NCBI RefSeq assembly: GCF_000381765.1
Contig: NZ_KB907074.1
Location: 310,001 to 374,000 of the forward strand
From: [Zimmermannella] faecalis ATCC 13722
GTDB taxonomy: Bacteria > Actinomycetota > Actinomycetes > Actinomycetales > Microbacteriaceae
DNA: 64,000 nt
Direction: 5' to 3'
Below the pieces are notes generated by a model. That model was not told the DNA's origin and ran no database searches. It saw only the letters and a program-made list of their open reading frames with translations. Within the stretch, counting starts at the first letter, position 1. Every line of letters begins with the position of its first letter. The translations under genes were made by a program, and so were the position numbers. Shown in pieces: positions 44,391 through 53,481 of this stretch.

Positions 44391-45346
44391 GCGTCCGGCC
44401 CGGACACCGCACCCTCCGCGCCCTCGCGTGCGGCACGCTCGCGCTGCTCGCGCTCGTCGGGTGCGCATCCACCTCCACCACCACGACCGATTCGACGGCC
44501 GGGCCCGCCGAAGTCGTCTACGGCGGTGACCGGTTAACCGGCGTTGAAGTTGCGGGCGACCCCGGCCGTGAGCCGGAGGTGACCATCGCCGAACCGGCCG
44601 AGTTGACCGGCGACGAGACTGACATCCAGCGCGAGGTGGTCGTCGAGGGCGCAGGCGCGCCGCTCACCGAAGACGACACGGTTGTGGTCATCGTCGGCAG
44701 CTATTACGCCGAAGACGGCGACGCGCTCAGTGCGTACTCCTCGCTCGGGCCGGCAACGCAGCTTTCGAATCCCGAGCTGCCCGCATTCGTGAAACCCCTG
44801 TTCGTCGGCATCGCTGACGGCTCGCGCGTCGTCGCGTCGGTGCCGTTCGAGCTCGTCGCGGGGGAGGGGACGCAGGGCGACCCCGTGCTGATGGTCGCCG
44901 ACGTCGTAAAGGTCGAACCCGGCGTCTCGGCCGACGGCCAACCAACCGGGGAGACCTTCGACTATGCAACCGTCTCGGCGACCGCCGGTGAACCGGAGGT
45001 GACGATCAACACCGATGCGGCCGACCCGACGGAGCAGCAGACCATCACCGTCCTGCAGGGCGATGGCGAGACGGTTGCCGACGGTGATACCGCGATCGTC
45101 CAATACTCGGGCTACCTGCTCGCCGATGGCTCGCGCTTCGACACGAGCTGGGATGCGGGCCTGCCGCCGGCATTCCCGACCTCGATGGTCGTCACGGGGT
45201 TCCGAGACGCGCTCGTCGGATCACAGGTCGGTTCCCGCATCGTCACCGTGTTTCCCTCCGACCTCGGATACGGAGACGAGGACTACGGCCCGATTCCGGG
45301 CGGGAGCACCCTCGTGTTCGTCGCCGATATCGTCGCGCTCGTGTAA
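44387..45346 (+). CDS. FKBP-type peptidyl-prolyl cis-trans isomerase, lipoprotein
   Basis: 319-residue lipoprotein with a signal peptide and lipobox ALVGC. The C-terminal 90 residues form a clear FKBP domain: ADGDTAIVQYSGYLLADGSRFDTSW, VVTGFRDALVGSQVGSRIVTVFPSDLGYGD and GSTLVFVADIVAL. The middle part is related to the FKBP fold but weaker. It would act outside the membrane, perhaps on secreted or Tat-exported proteins. It sits 2 bases before pafB. Confidence 0.88.
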   Translation: MSVRPGHRTLRALACGTLALLALVGCASTSTTTTDSTAGPAEVVYGGDRLTGVEVAGDPGREPEVTIAEPAELTGDETDIQREVVVEGAGAPLTEDDTVVVIVGSYYAEDGDALSAYSSLGPATQLSNPELPAFVKPLFVGIADGSRVVASVPFELVAGEGTQGDPVLMVADVVKVEPGVSADGQPTGETFDYATVSATAGEPEVTINTDAADPTEQQTITVLQGDGETVADGDTAIVQYSGYLLADGSRFDTSWDAGLPPAFPTSMVVTGFRDALVGSQVGSRIVTVFPSDLGYGDEDYGPIPGGSTLVFVADIVALV

Positions 45347-45348
45347 CC

Positions 45349-46350
45349 ATGGCTGACGTGCTTAAGCCCCAACACGCCCGGCAAAACCAGCTGCTGCTGG
45401 CACTCATGCGGACAACGCGGCCGCTGTCGAGCAACGACCTGTTCGAGATTGTGCCGGGGTACCGCGATGACTATCTGCGCGATGGGCGAACTTCCGCACT
45501 CGAGAAGCGGCTCGAACGCGACCGCGCTGAGCTCGTTGCGAGCGGCTTCAACATCGCGACGGTGCCCGACCCCGAGGCGCCGGAGGATCGGGCGCGGTGG
45601 CGATTCCGGCTCGAGAACAGCGGACAAACGGTCGGTGTCGCCGAACTCGACGCGGCAGAGACGCTCCTCGCCGACCTCGCGTCTCGCGTGTGGCTCGACG
45701 CAGACCTCGCGGAAAACGCACGTCGCGGCTACCTGAAGCTGTTGCCCTCGGGGGAGGCGGGGGCGGCGGCGTTGCCGTCGCTGCCGACCGCGAGCGTCTC
45801 GACGCATCCCGCCTTTGCGCACTTGCGTGCGGCGCTCTCGCACGGCCGACGCGTCGAGTTCGACTACGTGAACCCGGGCAAGCGCGCCCCACTCACGCGA
45901 CGAGTCGACCCGCTGCGGCTCGTGCTGCGCTCGGGGCGGTGGCTCCTGCACGCGTGGGATCTCGAGCGTGACGACTACCGCACGTATCTGCTCAATCGAA
46001 TCTCGTCGCCCGTGTGCGAGATCGGCGACGTCGATGCGGCCCATACTCCCGACCCGAACTTCGAAGCGAATCTCGACGAGCTCGCCGCCAAGACGAGCGT
46101 GACGGTGCGCGTGCGGCCCGGCAGCGAGGCAGAGGCGAGGATGCGCGCCCGCGGCGGTGAGCCGGCCGACGAGAACGAGTTCGTTGTGCACGACTGGGAC
46201 AGCGGGTTGCTCGCAGACGAGCTCGCGGGGCTCGCCCATGAGGCGACCGTCACCACCCCGGCCGAGACGCGTCGTGCGGTCATCGACCGGCTCGAGCTGG
46301 CGCTCGAATCGCATCGCGGCATCGGCGCGACAGGAGGAGACGAGGCATGA
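45349..46350 (+). CDS. pafB: WYL-domain transcriptional regulator PafB-like
   Basis: 333-residue DeoR-type winged-helix plus WYL-domain protein. The N-terminal helix-turn-helix covers residues 10-70 (RQNQLLLALMRTTRPLSSNDLFEIVPGYRD) and the WYL domain covers 140-230 (RRVEFDYVNPGKRAPLTRRVDPLRLVLRSGRWLLHAWDLERDDYRTYLLNRIS), with the WYL C-terminal extension after it. In mycobacteria PafB and PafC form a heterodimer that activates the RecA-independent DNA damage response. Its stop overlaps the start of pafC. Confidence 0.9.
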   Translation: MADVLKPQHARQNQLLLALMRTTRPLSSNDLFEIVPGYRDDYLRDGRTSALEKRLERDRAELVASGFNIATVPDPEAPEDRARWRFRLENSGQTVGVAELDAAETLLADLASRVWLDADLAENARRGYLKLLPSGEAGAAALPSLPTASVSTHPAFAHLRAALSHGRRVEFDYVNPGKRAPLTRRVDPLRLVLRSGRWLLHAWDLERDDYRTYLLNRISSPVCEIGDVDAAHTPDPNFEANLDELAAKTSVTVRVRPGSEAEARMRARGGEPADENEFVVHDWDSGLLADELAGLAHEATVTTPAETRRAVIDRLELALESHRGIGATGGDEA

Positions 46351-47315
46351 CCGACCGGCCAGCGGACGCGCTCATGGTGTCGAGCCTGCTCGACGTCCTC
46401 CGCGCAAACCCGCACGGACTCGACCTCGGGGAGCTCGCTTCGAGCTTCTCCGAGTCGCCCGAGCGGATGCGTGGACTCATCGACTACGTGTGGTCGCTCG
46501 AGATTACGGATGCGTCGGGCCAGGTCGACCCGTCGCAGATGTTCGACTTCGACGCCGACGGCCTCGACGAAGACGAACCGTGGGTGAAGCTCACGCACGA
46601 CCCGGTGCGTCCGGTCGCACGTAACTTCGATGCGAACGAACTCGCGCTCGTCTTGACGGGGCTCGAGGTGCTCCGCGAGGCTGCGGGGGTAGCGGATGCG
46701 GCACGCATCGACGCGCTGCACGCCAAGCTTCGCGGTGCGACTGGCCCCGAGGCCGCGAACCGTGGCGACGCGCGCGTCGACGCGCTCGGGGCGGCGATCA
46801 CTGCCCGCCAGCGGGTGCGCATCACGTACAGCGCCGAGCAGTCGGAGGCACCGGTCGAGCGCGAGGTCGACCCGCTGCGGCTCGAGGCGCGCAATGGCTT
46901 CGTGTATCTCAACGCGTACTGTCACCTGCGGCACGACCTGCGCTGGTTCCGTGCCGACCGCATCCTCGAGCTTGAGCGGCTCGAGACGCCCGCCGAACCG
47001 CACAGCGCCGCGGACCGCGATCGCGGACTCGTGGTGACGGGGCGCGGACTCATCCCAGTCGACGTCGCTGTCGGGCCGGGCGCCGTTGCAGCCGTACGCC
47101 CGTATCTCGCGGGACGTTCGCTGCCGGCCGCCGACGCCGACGGCAAGATTCGACTACGGCTGAAGCTGCGGTCGGCCGGCGTGGCCGCGCGTCTCGCCGC
47201 CGAGCACGCCGGTGAGTTCGTTGTGGAGGGGCCGACCGCCGTGCGCGAACACGTCATGACTTGGCTCGAAGGGGCGCTCGCTCGTCAGCGCGACGGGGCC
47301 GACCGACTAGACTGA
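46347..47315 (+). CDS. pafC: WYL-domain transcriptional regulator PafC-like
   Basis: 322-residue partner of PafB: N-terminal winged helix (MVSSLLDVLRANPHGLDLGELASSFSESPERMRGLIDYVWSL, seen in part), WYL domain at about 145-215 (RQRVRITYSAEQSEAPVEREVDPLRLEARNGFVYLNAYCHLRHDLRWFRADRI) and a C-terminal WCX part. Co-translation with pafB fits a fixed heterodimer, expected to bind promoters of DNA-repair genes. No proteasome accessory gene pafA is in the window. Confidence 0.9.
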   Translation: MTDRPADALMVSSLLDVLRANPHGLDLGELASSFSESPERMRGLIDYVWSLEITDASGQVDPSQMFDFDADGLDEDEPWVKLTHDPVRPVARNFDANELALVLTGLEVLREAAGVADAARIDALHAKLRGATGPEAANRGDARVDALGAAITARQRVRITYSAEQSEAPVEREVDPLRLEARNGFVYLNAYCHLRHDLRWFRADRILELERLETPAEPHSAADRDRGLVVTGRGLIPVDVAVGPGAVAAVRPYLAGRSLPAADADGKIRLRLKLRSAGVAARLAAEHAGEFVVEGPTAVREHVMTWLEGALARQRDGADRLD

Positions 47316-47321
47316 GGAACT

Positions 47322-47705
47322 ATGCCGTGGTGGTCGTGGGTACTGATCTGGGCGGGGCTCGTCGCCCTGCTGCTTGTCGTGCTCGGCGTCGGCGCCGTAT
47401 GGCTGTACCGCAAGGCGAAGGCCATGTTCGCGGAGCTCGATCGCCTCGACGAGGTCTCGGCGCAGGCCGCGCAACTCGCGGAGCAGGTTGACGCGGCACG
47501 TGAAGCGGCGTCAGCCGAACGAACACTGCCGCATATCCTCGGACCACACCGCGAAACTGCGCTCGCGTACCACCGCGCCGAGCGGGAGGCGCGCGCCGAA
47601 CGCGTTGCCGAACGTCGTGAACGTCGAGTGGCGCGCGGACGCGCCCTCACGCACGCCGACCCGCTGCAGTACGCACACCTCCTCAACACGCCCACGAAGG
47701 GATAG
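47322..47705 (+). CDS. small single-span membrane protein
   Basis: 127-residue protein with one hydrophobic helix at about residues 5-28, then a basic and acidic helical region (ELDRLDEVSAQAAQLAEQVDAAREAA, REARAERVAERRERR) that looks like a coiled coil. It lies between pafC and tatA with gaps of 3-6 bases, so it is part of the same operon. No known domain is recognised. A role at the membrane with TatA/TatC is possible but not shown. Confidence 0.8.
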   Translation: MPWWSWVLIWAGLVALLLVVLGVGAVWLYRKAKAMFAELDRLDEVSAQAAQLAEQVDAAREAASAERTLPHILGPHRETALAYHRAEREARAERVAERRERRVARGRALTHADPLQYAHLLNTPTKG

Positions 47706-47708
47706 CTC

Positions 47709-48008
47709 ATGCCGAACCTGTCCGGATGGCACTTCGTCATCCTCCTGCTCATCATCCTGCTGCTGTTCGGCGCGCCGCGCCTGCCGAAGCTTGCCCGAAG
47801 CCTCGGGGAGTCGATGCGCATCTTCCGTGGCGAAGTGCGCAACATGAACGACGACGACAAGGCGGCGAAGGAGGGCTACGTCGCCGACGACGCGAGCACC
47901 AACTCGCAGTCGTCGACACAGGCGCCGACTACCCCGCCGGCCGACACGAGCAACGGCCCCGCGACACGGCCCGGCGACACCGACTCCACGACGCCGAACA
48001 CCCGCTAA
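47709..48008 (+). CDS. tatA: twin-arginine translocase subunit TatA
   Basis: 99-residue TatA: a short N-terminal membrane helix (HFVILLLIILLLFGAPRLPKLARSLGESMRIFRGEVRNM) with the FGxxRLP hinge and amphipathic helix of TatA, then a low-complexity polar tail rich in T, S, P and N. It forms the pore of the Tat system, moving folded proteins across the membrane. It lies 3 bases after the small membrane protein and 3 bases before tatC. No tatB gene is nearby; it may be elsewhere. Confidence 0.92.
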   Translation: MPNLSGWHFVILLLIILLLFGAPRLPKLARSLGESMRIFRGEVRNMNDDDKAAKEGYVADDASTNSQSSTQAPTTPPADTSNGPATRPGDTDSTTPNTR

Positions 48009-48011
48009 GCC

Positions 48012-48836
48012 GTGACCGCTCCGCAAAAGCAGCGGCGGAAGCGGCAGAAATACTCGTCGAAGTCAAATCCGCAGGGCAAGATGCGCCTTGCCGATCACCT
48101 GATCGAGTTCCGAAACCGCTTCATCATTTGCGCGCTCGCCATCATCGTGGCGATGATCGGCGGTTTCCTGCTCACCGACTTCGCCTTTGACGTTCTTCGT
48201 CGGCCCATCGACGTGCTCAACGAACAGCGTGACGGCGGGGTCTCGATCAACTTCGGCAATGTCACGACGGCGTTTGACCTTCGGCTGCAGGTGGCGCTGA
48301 CCCTCGGCGTCGTGATCGCGTCGCCCGTTTGGCTGTATCAGGCGTGGATGTTCATGATGCCTGGGCTCCGTAAGGGCGAGCGGCGCTACGTGCTCGGCTT
48401 TCTGGGGGCTGCGATCCCGCTCTTTCTCGGTGGTAACGTGCTCGGCATCTTCATCATGCCGCGAATCATCGAGATGATGGCGACGTTCGTGCCGATCGAA
48501 GACACGATCTGGTACGACGCGAAGACGTACTACTCGTTCGTGCTCACGCTGTGCCTCGCCGTCGGCATTGCGTTCGTTGTGCCGGTGCTGCTCGTGATGT
48601 TGAACTTCGCCGGCATCCTCGAGGGCATGTCGATTCTCAAGGCATGGCGCTACGCCGTGCTCATCTGCGCTCTCTTCGGCGCTATCGCCACGCCCGCGGC
48701 CGACGTGCTCTCCATGTTCCTGCTCATGGTGCCCATGATCGTGCTCTACTTCCTCGCCGTCGGTATCGCGGTCTTGAACGACCGTCGGCGTCGCAAGCGT
48801 GACGAGAAGGAAGCGGCCGCTACGCTGAACGCATGA
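48012..48836 (+). CDS. tatC: twin-arginine translocase subunit TatC
   Basis: 274-residue TatC with six membrane helices. The conserved start MRLADHLIEFRNRFIICALA contains the HLxExRxR receptor motif that binds the twin-arginine signal. The later FVxPVLLVML segment and the PAADVLSMFLLMVPMIVLY helix are typical. The end is basic (NDRRRRKRDEKE). Starts at GTG 3 bases after tatA and overlaps helY by 4 bases. Confidence 0.95.
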   Translation: MTAPQKQRRKRQKYSSKSNPQGKMRLADHLIEFRNRFIICALAIIVAMIGGFLLTDFAFDVLRRPIDVLNEQRDGGVSINFGNVTTAFDLRLQVALTLGVVIASPVWLYQAWMFMMPGLRKGERRYVLGFLGAAIPLFLGGNVLGIFIMPRIIEMMATFVPIEDTIWYDAKTYYSFVLTLCLAVGIAFVVPVLLVMLNFAGILEGMSILKAWRYAVLICALFGAIATPAADVLSMFLLMVPMIVLYFLAVGIAVLNDRRRRKRDEKEAAATLNA

Positions 48837-51244
48837 CCTCCTCGAGCCCCGCCGAGCGGTATGCCCGCGCAGTCGCGCGAGCCGCGCATCCGAACGTCGA
48901 GCTCTTCCGAAGCCTGCAGCGCTTTGACCTCGACGCGTTCCAGCTCTCGGCGTGTGAGGCACTCGACCGGGGCAATTCGGTACTTGTCGCCGCGCCCACG
49001 GGCGCGGGCAAGACCGTCGTGGCGGAGTTCGCGGTGTTTCTTGCGATGCGCGACCCGAACGCGAAGATCTTCTACACGACGCCGATCAAGGCCCTCTCGA
49101 ACCAGAAGTTCCAGGAGCTGGTCGCCGACTACGGTGCGAGCGAGGTCGGCCTACTCACGGGCGACGTCAACATCAACTCTCGCGCCCGCATCGTCGTCAT
49201 GACGACCGAGGTGCTCCGGAACATGATCTACGCGGGCAGCGACCTGCTCGACGATCTCGCGTATGTCGTCATGGATGAGGTGCACTACCTCGCCGACCGG
49301 TTCCGTGGCGCCGTGTGGGAAGAGGTGATTATTCACCTGCCCAGCGAGGTACGGCTGATCTCGCTGTCGGCGACCGTCTCGAATGCCGAGGAGTTCGGTG
49401 ACTGGCTGCAGGCCGTGCGCGGCGACACGGAGGTCATCGTCTCGGAGATTCGACCGACGCCGCTCTATCAGCACGTGCTCGTCGGGTCGCGCGTGTTCGA
49501 CCTGTTCCGCACGAAGAACGATCGCATCACCGACCAGGTCAACCCCGAGCTCGTGAGCATCGCACAGGGGGAGCGGGGCGGTCGCGGGGCGAAGGGGCGC
49601 GGGCGGGGCCCGCGGGTGCAGCGCATCGATCGCGGCGCCATCATCGACTTGCTCGACGACGCCGAGCTGCTCCCCGCGATCTTCTTCATCTTCTCGCGCG
49701 CTGGCTGCGACGACGCGGTGCGGCAGGTTTCCGGATGGGGCATCAACCTCAATACGCGGGCCGAACGCGACGAGATTCGCGAGATTGTCGAGGAGCGCAC
49801 CCGCACGATGCTCGACGAGGACCTCGCGGTGCTCGGGTTCTGGAAGTGGCGCGACGCGCTCGAGCGGGGAATCGCGGCCCACCACGCCGGCCTCTTGCCA
49901 GCGTGGAAGGAGATCGTCGAAGAGCTGTTCCAGCGGCGCCTCCTCAAGGTCGTGTTCGCGACCGAGACGCTCGCACTCGGCATCAATATGCCCGCCCGCA
50001 CCGTCGTGCTCGACCGCCTCGAGAAGTTCAACGGCGTCTCTCGGGTGCCGATCACGCCGGGGGAGTACACCCAGCTCACGGGCCGCGCGGGGCGTCGTGG
50101 TATCGACCACGAGGGCCATGCCGTCGTGCTTTGGCGTGACGGGATGCAGCCGGAGGCGATCGCGGCGCTCGCCTCGCGCCGTTCGTATCCGCTCAACTCG
50201 TCGTTCCGCCCGACGTACAACATGACGGTCAACCTGCTCGACCGTTTTGGGCGGGACCGCACGCGACAGCTGCTCGAGTCGTCGTTTGCGCAGTTCCAGG
50301 CCGACCGCTCGGTGATTGACATCGCGCGTATGGTGCGTCAGCAGCGTGAGGCGCTCACGGGATACCTCGAGGCGATGCACTGCGAACGTGGCGACTTTCT
50401 CGAGTATTCGGGCCTGCGGCGGCAGCTCAGCGACGTCGAGAAGCAGAAGATCCACCCGGGCGATGCCGGGAGTCACGCCGCGCGCGAGGAGCGCAAGCAG
50501 CGGCTCGAGGCCCTCCGCCGAAAGCTGCAGCAGCACCCGTGCCACGAATGCCGGGAGCGCGAGGATCACGCCCGCTGGGCCGAGCGATACTGGCGGCTCG
50601 AGCGCGACACCGACCGGCTCGTGCGCGACATCGAGCGCCGTACGGGCGCCGTTGCGCGCACCTTCGACCGCCTGACCGAACTGCTACTCGACCGCGACTA
50701 CCTGCGGCGAGGAGCTGACGGCGACCAGCTCGAGGTGACCGTGCACGGTAGCACACTCCAGCGCATCTATGGCGAGCGAGATCTGCTGACCGCCGAATGC
50801 CTGCGGCGCGAAGTTTGGCGGGAGCTCGACCCCGCCCAGCTCGCTGCGATCGCGAGCTGCCTTACGTTCGAGCCGCGTCGAGAGGAAGAGAATCCCCTCA
50901 TGGGGCACATGCCCAAGGGCAACTTTCGGCCCGCGCTTGAACGGATGCAGGAACTCTGGCTCGAGCTTGACGAGCTCGAGGAGCGGCACGGCGTGCCACG
51001 CACGACCGAGCTGTCGACCGGGCTTGCGCCAGCCATGTACCGGTGGGCAAGCGGCGTGCCGCTCGATCGTGTGCTCGAGCGCACCGACCTCGCGGCCGGT
51101 GACTTTGTGCGGCAGGTTCGACAGGTGCTCGACGTGCTCGACCAGATCGGCAAGGCCGCGGGCGGCCGGATGGCGACCACGGCTGAGCAGGCACGTCAAC
51201 TGATCCACCGGGGCATCGTCGCGTACTCGGGCACCCAGTCGTGA
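48833..51244 (+). CDS. helY: Ski2-like DEAD/DEAH RNA helicase (HelY family)
   Basis: 803-residue SF2 helicase of the Ski2-like group. The Q-motif region FQLSACEALDRG is followed by Walker A APTGAGKTVVAEF at about residues 54-62, DEVH (YVVMDEVHYL), SLSATVSN, and C-terminal motifs TETLALGINMPA and QLTGRAGRRGIDHEGH. A long helical C-terminal domain has basic, charged stretches. Mycobacterial HelY is about 900 residues, so this is shorter. It lies between tatC and lnt with 4-base overlaps on both sides. Confidence 0.9.
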   Translation: MTSSSPAERYARAVARAAHPNVELFRSLQRFDLDAFQLSACEALDRGNSVLVAAPTGAGKTVVAEFAVFLAMRDPNAKIFYTTPIKALSNQKFQELVADYGASEVGLLTGDVNINSRARIVVMTTEVLRNMIYAGSDLLDDLAYVVMDEVHYLADRFRGAVWEEVIIHLPSEVRLISLSATVSNAEEFGDWLQAVRGDTEVIVSEIRPTPLYQHVLVGSRVFDLFRTKNDRITDQVNPELVSIAQGERGGRGAKGRGRGPRVQRIDRGAIIDLLDDAELLPAIFFIFSRAGCDDAVRQVSGWGINLNTRAERDEIREIVEERTRTMLDEDLAVLGFWKWRDALERGIAAHHAGLLPAWKEIVEELFQRRLLKVVFATETLALGINMPARTVVLDRLEKFNGVSRVPITPGEYTQLTGRAGRRGIDHEGHAVVLWRDGMQPEAIAALASRRSYPLNSSFRPTYNMTVNLLDRFGRDRTRQLLESSFAQFQADRSVIDIARMVRQQREALTGYLEAMHCERGDFLEYSGLRRQLSDVEKQKIHPGDAGSHAAREERKQRLEALRRKLQQHPCHECREREDHARWAERYWRLERDTDRLVRDIERRTGAVARTFDRLTELLLDRDYLRRGADGDQLEVTVHGSTLQRIYGERDLLTAECLRREVWRELDPAQLAAIASCLTFEPRREEENPLMGHMPKGNFRPALERMQELWLELDELEERHGVPRTTELSTGLAPAMYRWASGVPLDRVLERTDLAAGDFVRQVRQVLDVLDQIGKAAGGRMATTAEQARQLIHRGIVAYSGTQS

Positions 51245-52872
51245 GGCGCGCACCCCTGGCCGAGGCGTCGACGCGGGCGCTCGACCTCCCCGCAGCCATG
51301 GCCGCGACACTCGCCGGATCGGGCGTGCTCGCCCTTGCCTTTCCCGACCGAGCCTGGTGGTGGTGCGCGCCCATCGGGATCGCCCTGCACCTGATCGCCC
51401 TTCGCGGGCAGCGACTGGGGAGGGCTGCCGGCCTCGGTTTCGCTGGCGGCCTGGTCTTCTACCTCTTGCACGTGCAGTGGACGTCGCTATTCCTCGGCCC
51501 CGTGCCCTGGGTTGCGCTGTCGGCGCTCATGGGGCTGTGGTGGCTCGTCGGCGGGATGCTGATCGCGGCCGCGTATCGGCGCCTTGGCCGCCTACCAGGG
51601 CGACTGGGTCGGTACGGGATGCTTCCGCTCGCGATCGCGGGGCTGTGGACGCTCCGTGAGACCCTCTCATCGGTGCTCCCGTACGGGGGATTCGCGTGGG
51701 GGCGAATTGCCCAATCGCAGTCGAACTCGCCACTCATCGAGCTCGTCTCGCTCGTGGGGTTCTCGGGGCTCACGTTCGCGATCGTGCTCTGGGTTGCCCT
51801 CGCGATTGAGGTGGTGGCACGTCGCCGCCGGTGGGGCGAGAATTCTGATGGGTGGCGGATCGGGGCGAGAATCACGGGGCTGGCGGCCGCGGCGGGCCTG
51901 CTCGCCGTCGTGCCGCAGTGGCCGACGGCGCACGGCGAGCCCGTGCGCATCCTCGCGGTGCAGGGGGATACGCCGGGCGCGAGCTATTTCATCCCGGCGG
52001 AGCGCGGGGAAATACTGCTCGCACACGCGCAGACGACGCTCGATGCGCTGGAGGATGCCGGTGACCTCGACCTCGTGCTCTGGCCGGAGGGATCGGTCGA
52101 CGTCAGCCCGCTCGACAACTACGACGCCGAGGAGTTGCTGAACCTCATCGAAGAGCAGGCGGGCGCCCCGATCCTCATGAACACCGTCACGCGCACGGGT
52201 GACTATGACGACCCCGCGACGGAGTTCTTCAACTCGCAGCTGCTCTGGGACGCCGGCGGGGTGACCGAGCAATATGACAAGGCGCACCCGATCCCGTTCG
52301 GCGAGTACGTGCCCGACCGCGACTTCTTCATGGCGCTCGCCCCCGACCTCATTGGGCTCATTCAGCGCGGCTATTCGCCGGGAACGCTCCCAAACGTGCT
52401 CGAGGTGAACGGCACGGGCTACGGCGTGTTCATCTGCTACGACATCGTCGACGACTCGCTTGCCCGGGATGCGGCGCGCGGCGACGCGGGCGTGCTGCTC
52501 GCTCCGACGAACAATGCCGACTTCGGGCGAAGCGACGAATCAGCGCAACAGCTCGCGACCGCGCGGCTGCGCGCCGTCGAGGCCGGGAAGCCGCTCGTGC
52601 AGGCATCCACCGTCGGATGGAGCGCCGCCTATGCGGCCGACGGCACCGAACTCGCCGCACTCGACTGGTACGAGCCCGGGGCGTTCGTCGTCGAAGTACA
52701 GCCCGCCTCGGGGCTCACCCCCGCGACCGCGTTCGGCGAGGGAATCGACGTGCTGCTCGGGGGACTCGGGCTCGCGCTGCTGCTCGGCGCGCCCCGCGCG
52801 CTGCTGCCCGGCACGTCCCGCGCGCTGCAGTTCGGCGGGTCCCGCGGAAACGCAACGCGGGCGAACGGCTAA
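51241..52872 (+). CDS. lnt: apolipoprotein N-acyltransferase
   Basis: 543-residue membrane enzyme that adds the third acyl chain to the N-terminal cysteine of lipoproteins. An N-terminal half of hydrophobic helices (LVFYLLHVQWTSLFLGP, then PYGGFAWGRIAQSQ) precedes the nitrilase-like extracytoplasmic domain with the Glu-Lys-Cys triad: E in LWPEGSVD, K in YDKAHPIPFGEYVP and C in GVFICYDIVDD. A last helix closes the protein. The two lipoprotein FKBPs upstream are possible substrates. It ends inside a hairpin. Confidence 0.93.
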   Translation: MRRAPLAEASTRALDLPAAMAATLAGSGVLALAFPDRAWWWCAPIGIALHLIALRGQRLGRAAGLGFAGGLVFYLLHVQWTSLFLGPVPWVALSALMGLWWLVGGMLIAAAYRRLGRLPGRLGRYGMLPLAIAGLWTLRETLSSVLPYGGFAWGRIAQSQSNSPLIELVSLVGFSGLTFAIVLWVALAIEVVARRRRWGENSDGWRIGARITGLAAAAGLLAVVPQWPTAHGEPVRILAVQGDTPGASYFIPAERGEILLAHAQTTLDALEDAGDLDLVLWPEGSVDVSPLDNYDAEELLNLIEEQAGAPILMNTVTRTGDYDDPATEFFNSQLLWDAGGVTEQYDKAHPIPFGEYVPDRDFFMALAPDLIGLIQRGYSPGTLPNVLEVNGTGYGVFICYDIVDDSLARDAARGDAGVLLAPTNNADFGRSDESAQQLATARLRAVEAGKPLVQASTVGWSAAYAADGTELAALDWYEPGAFVVEVQPASGLTPATAFGEGIDVLLGGLGLALLLGAPRALLPGTSRALQFGGSRGNATRANG

Positions 52873-52887
52873 ACCGTCCGCCCGCGT
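52855..52887. terminator. hairpin terminator overlapping the lnt stop codon
   Basis: Arms 52855-52868 and 52874-52887 pair over 14 bases with one mismatch; the loop (52869-52873) contains the lnt stop codon. The converging rbpA gene ends 27 bases away, so it can serve both. Confidence 0.7.
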
Positions 52888-52913
52888 GTTCGCGAAGCGT
52901 GTGAAGGCGCGAG

Positions 52914-53417
52914 CTACTTCTTCTTCTTGCTCGCGGCCGGCTTCTTCTTGGCTTCCTTCGCCGCGGCTGCCTTCTCGGCGGCGGTCTGCGCCTTCGCGCG
53001 ACCCTCGATCTCGATCACCGGCGCCGGGCTCTGCGACTTGCCCGCAGTGGGCTCGCGGCGCTGCGCGGTCGTGCCGCGGCGCTCGCGCAGGTAATCGAGA
53101 CGGATCTGGAGTACCTCTTCGAGGTCCTCGACCGTGCGACGCTCGAGCAGCATGTCCCAGTGCGTGCGCTGCGGCTTCTGTTCGGGAGCCTCGTAGGGCA
53201 CGATGTCACCCTCGGTGTCGAGGAGCCGGCCCTCGACACCCGTCTTCGGCGACGGCCACACCTCGGGCGCCTCGGCGTCGGCGGCGAAGGTCACGACGAA
53301 GCGTTCGCCGTCTTCGGTCTGGTACGTACGAAGCTGGTGGTCGACGAGCACCACGCCCTCGTCACTCTGCAGGCTCTGTGCGCCGAGGCGCATTCCGCGC
53401 AGGCTGCGATCTGCCAT
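52914..53417 (-). CDS. rbpA: RNA polymerase-binding protein RbpA, zinc-less with basic tail
   Basis: 167-residue RbpA. It begins ADRSLRGMRLGAQSLQSDEGV, has a core beta-barrel domain (RTYQTEDGERFVVTFAADAEAPEVW) and the sigma-interacting THWDMLLERRTVEDLEEVL. RbpA binds RNA polymerase and the principal sigma factor and stabilises the open complex. As in M. tuberculosis RbpA, the zinc-binding cysteines are absent. Unlike typical RbpA of about 110 residues, the protein has an added tail of some 50 residues ending in a Lys- and Ala-rich stretch. The ATG at 53417 has AAAGGAA upstream. Confidence 0.93.
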   Translation of the reverse strand: MADRSLRGMRLGAQSLQSDEGVVLVDHQLRTYQTEDGERFVVTFAADAEAPEVWPSPKTGVEGRLLDTEGDIVPYEAPEQKPQRTHWDMLLERRTVEDLEEVLQIRLDYLRERRGTTAQRREPTAGKSQSPAPVIEIEGRAKAQTAAEKAAAAKEAKKKPAASKKKK

Positions 53418-53481
53418 TGCATGGTTCCTTTCGTGGTCGTCGTGGGGTGCCGGCGCCCGCGGGCGCGCACACACCAACGTT

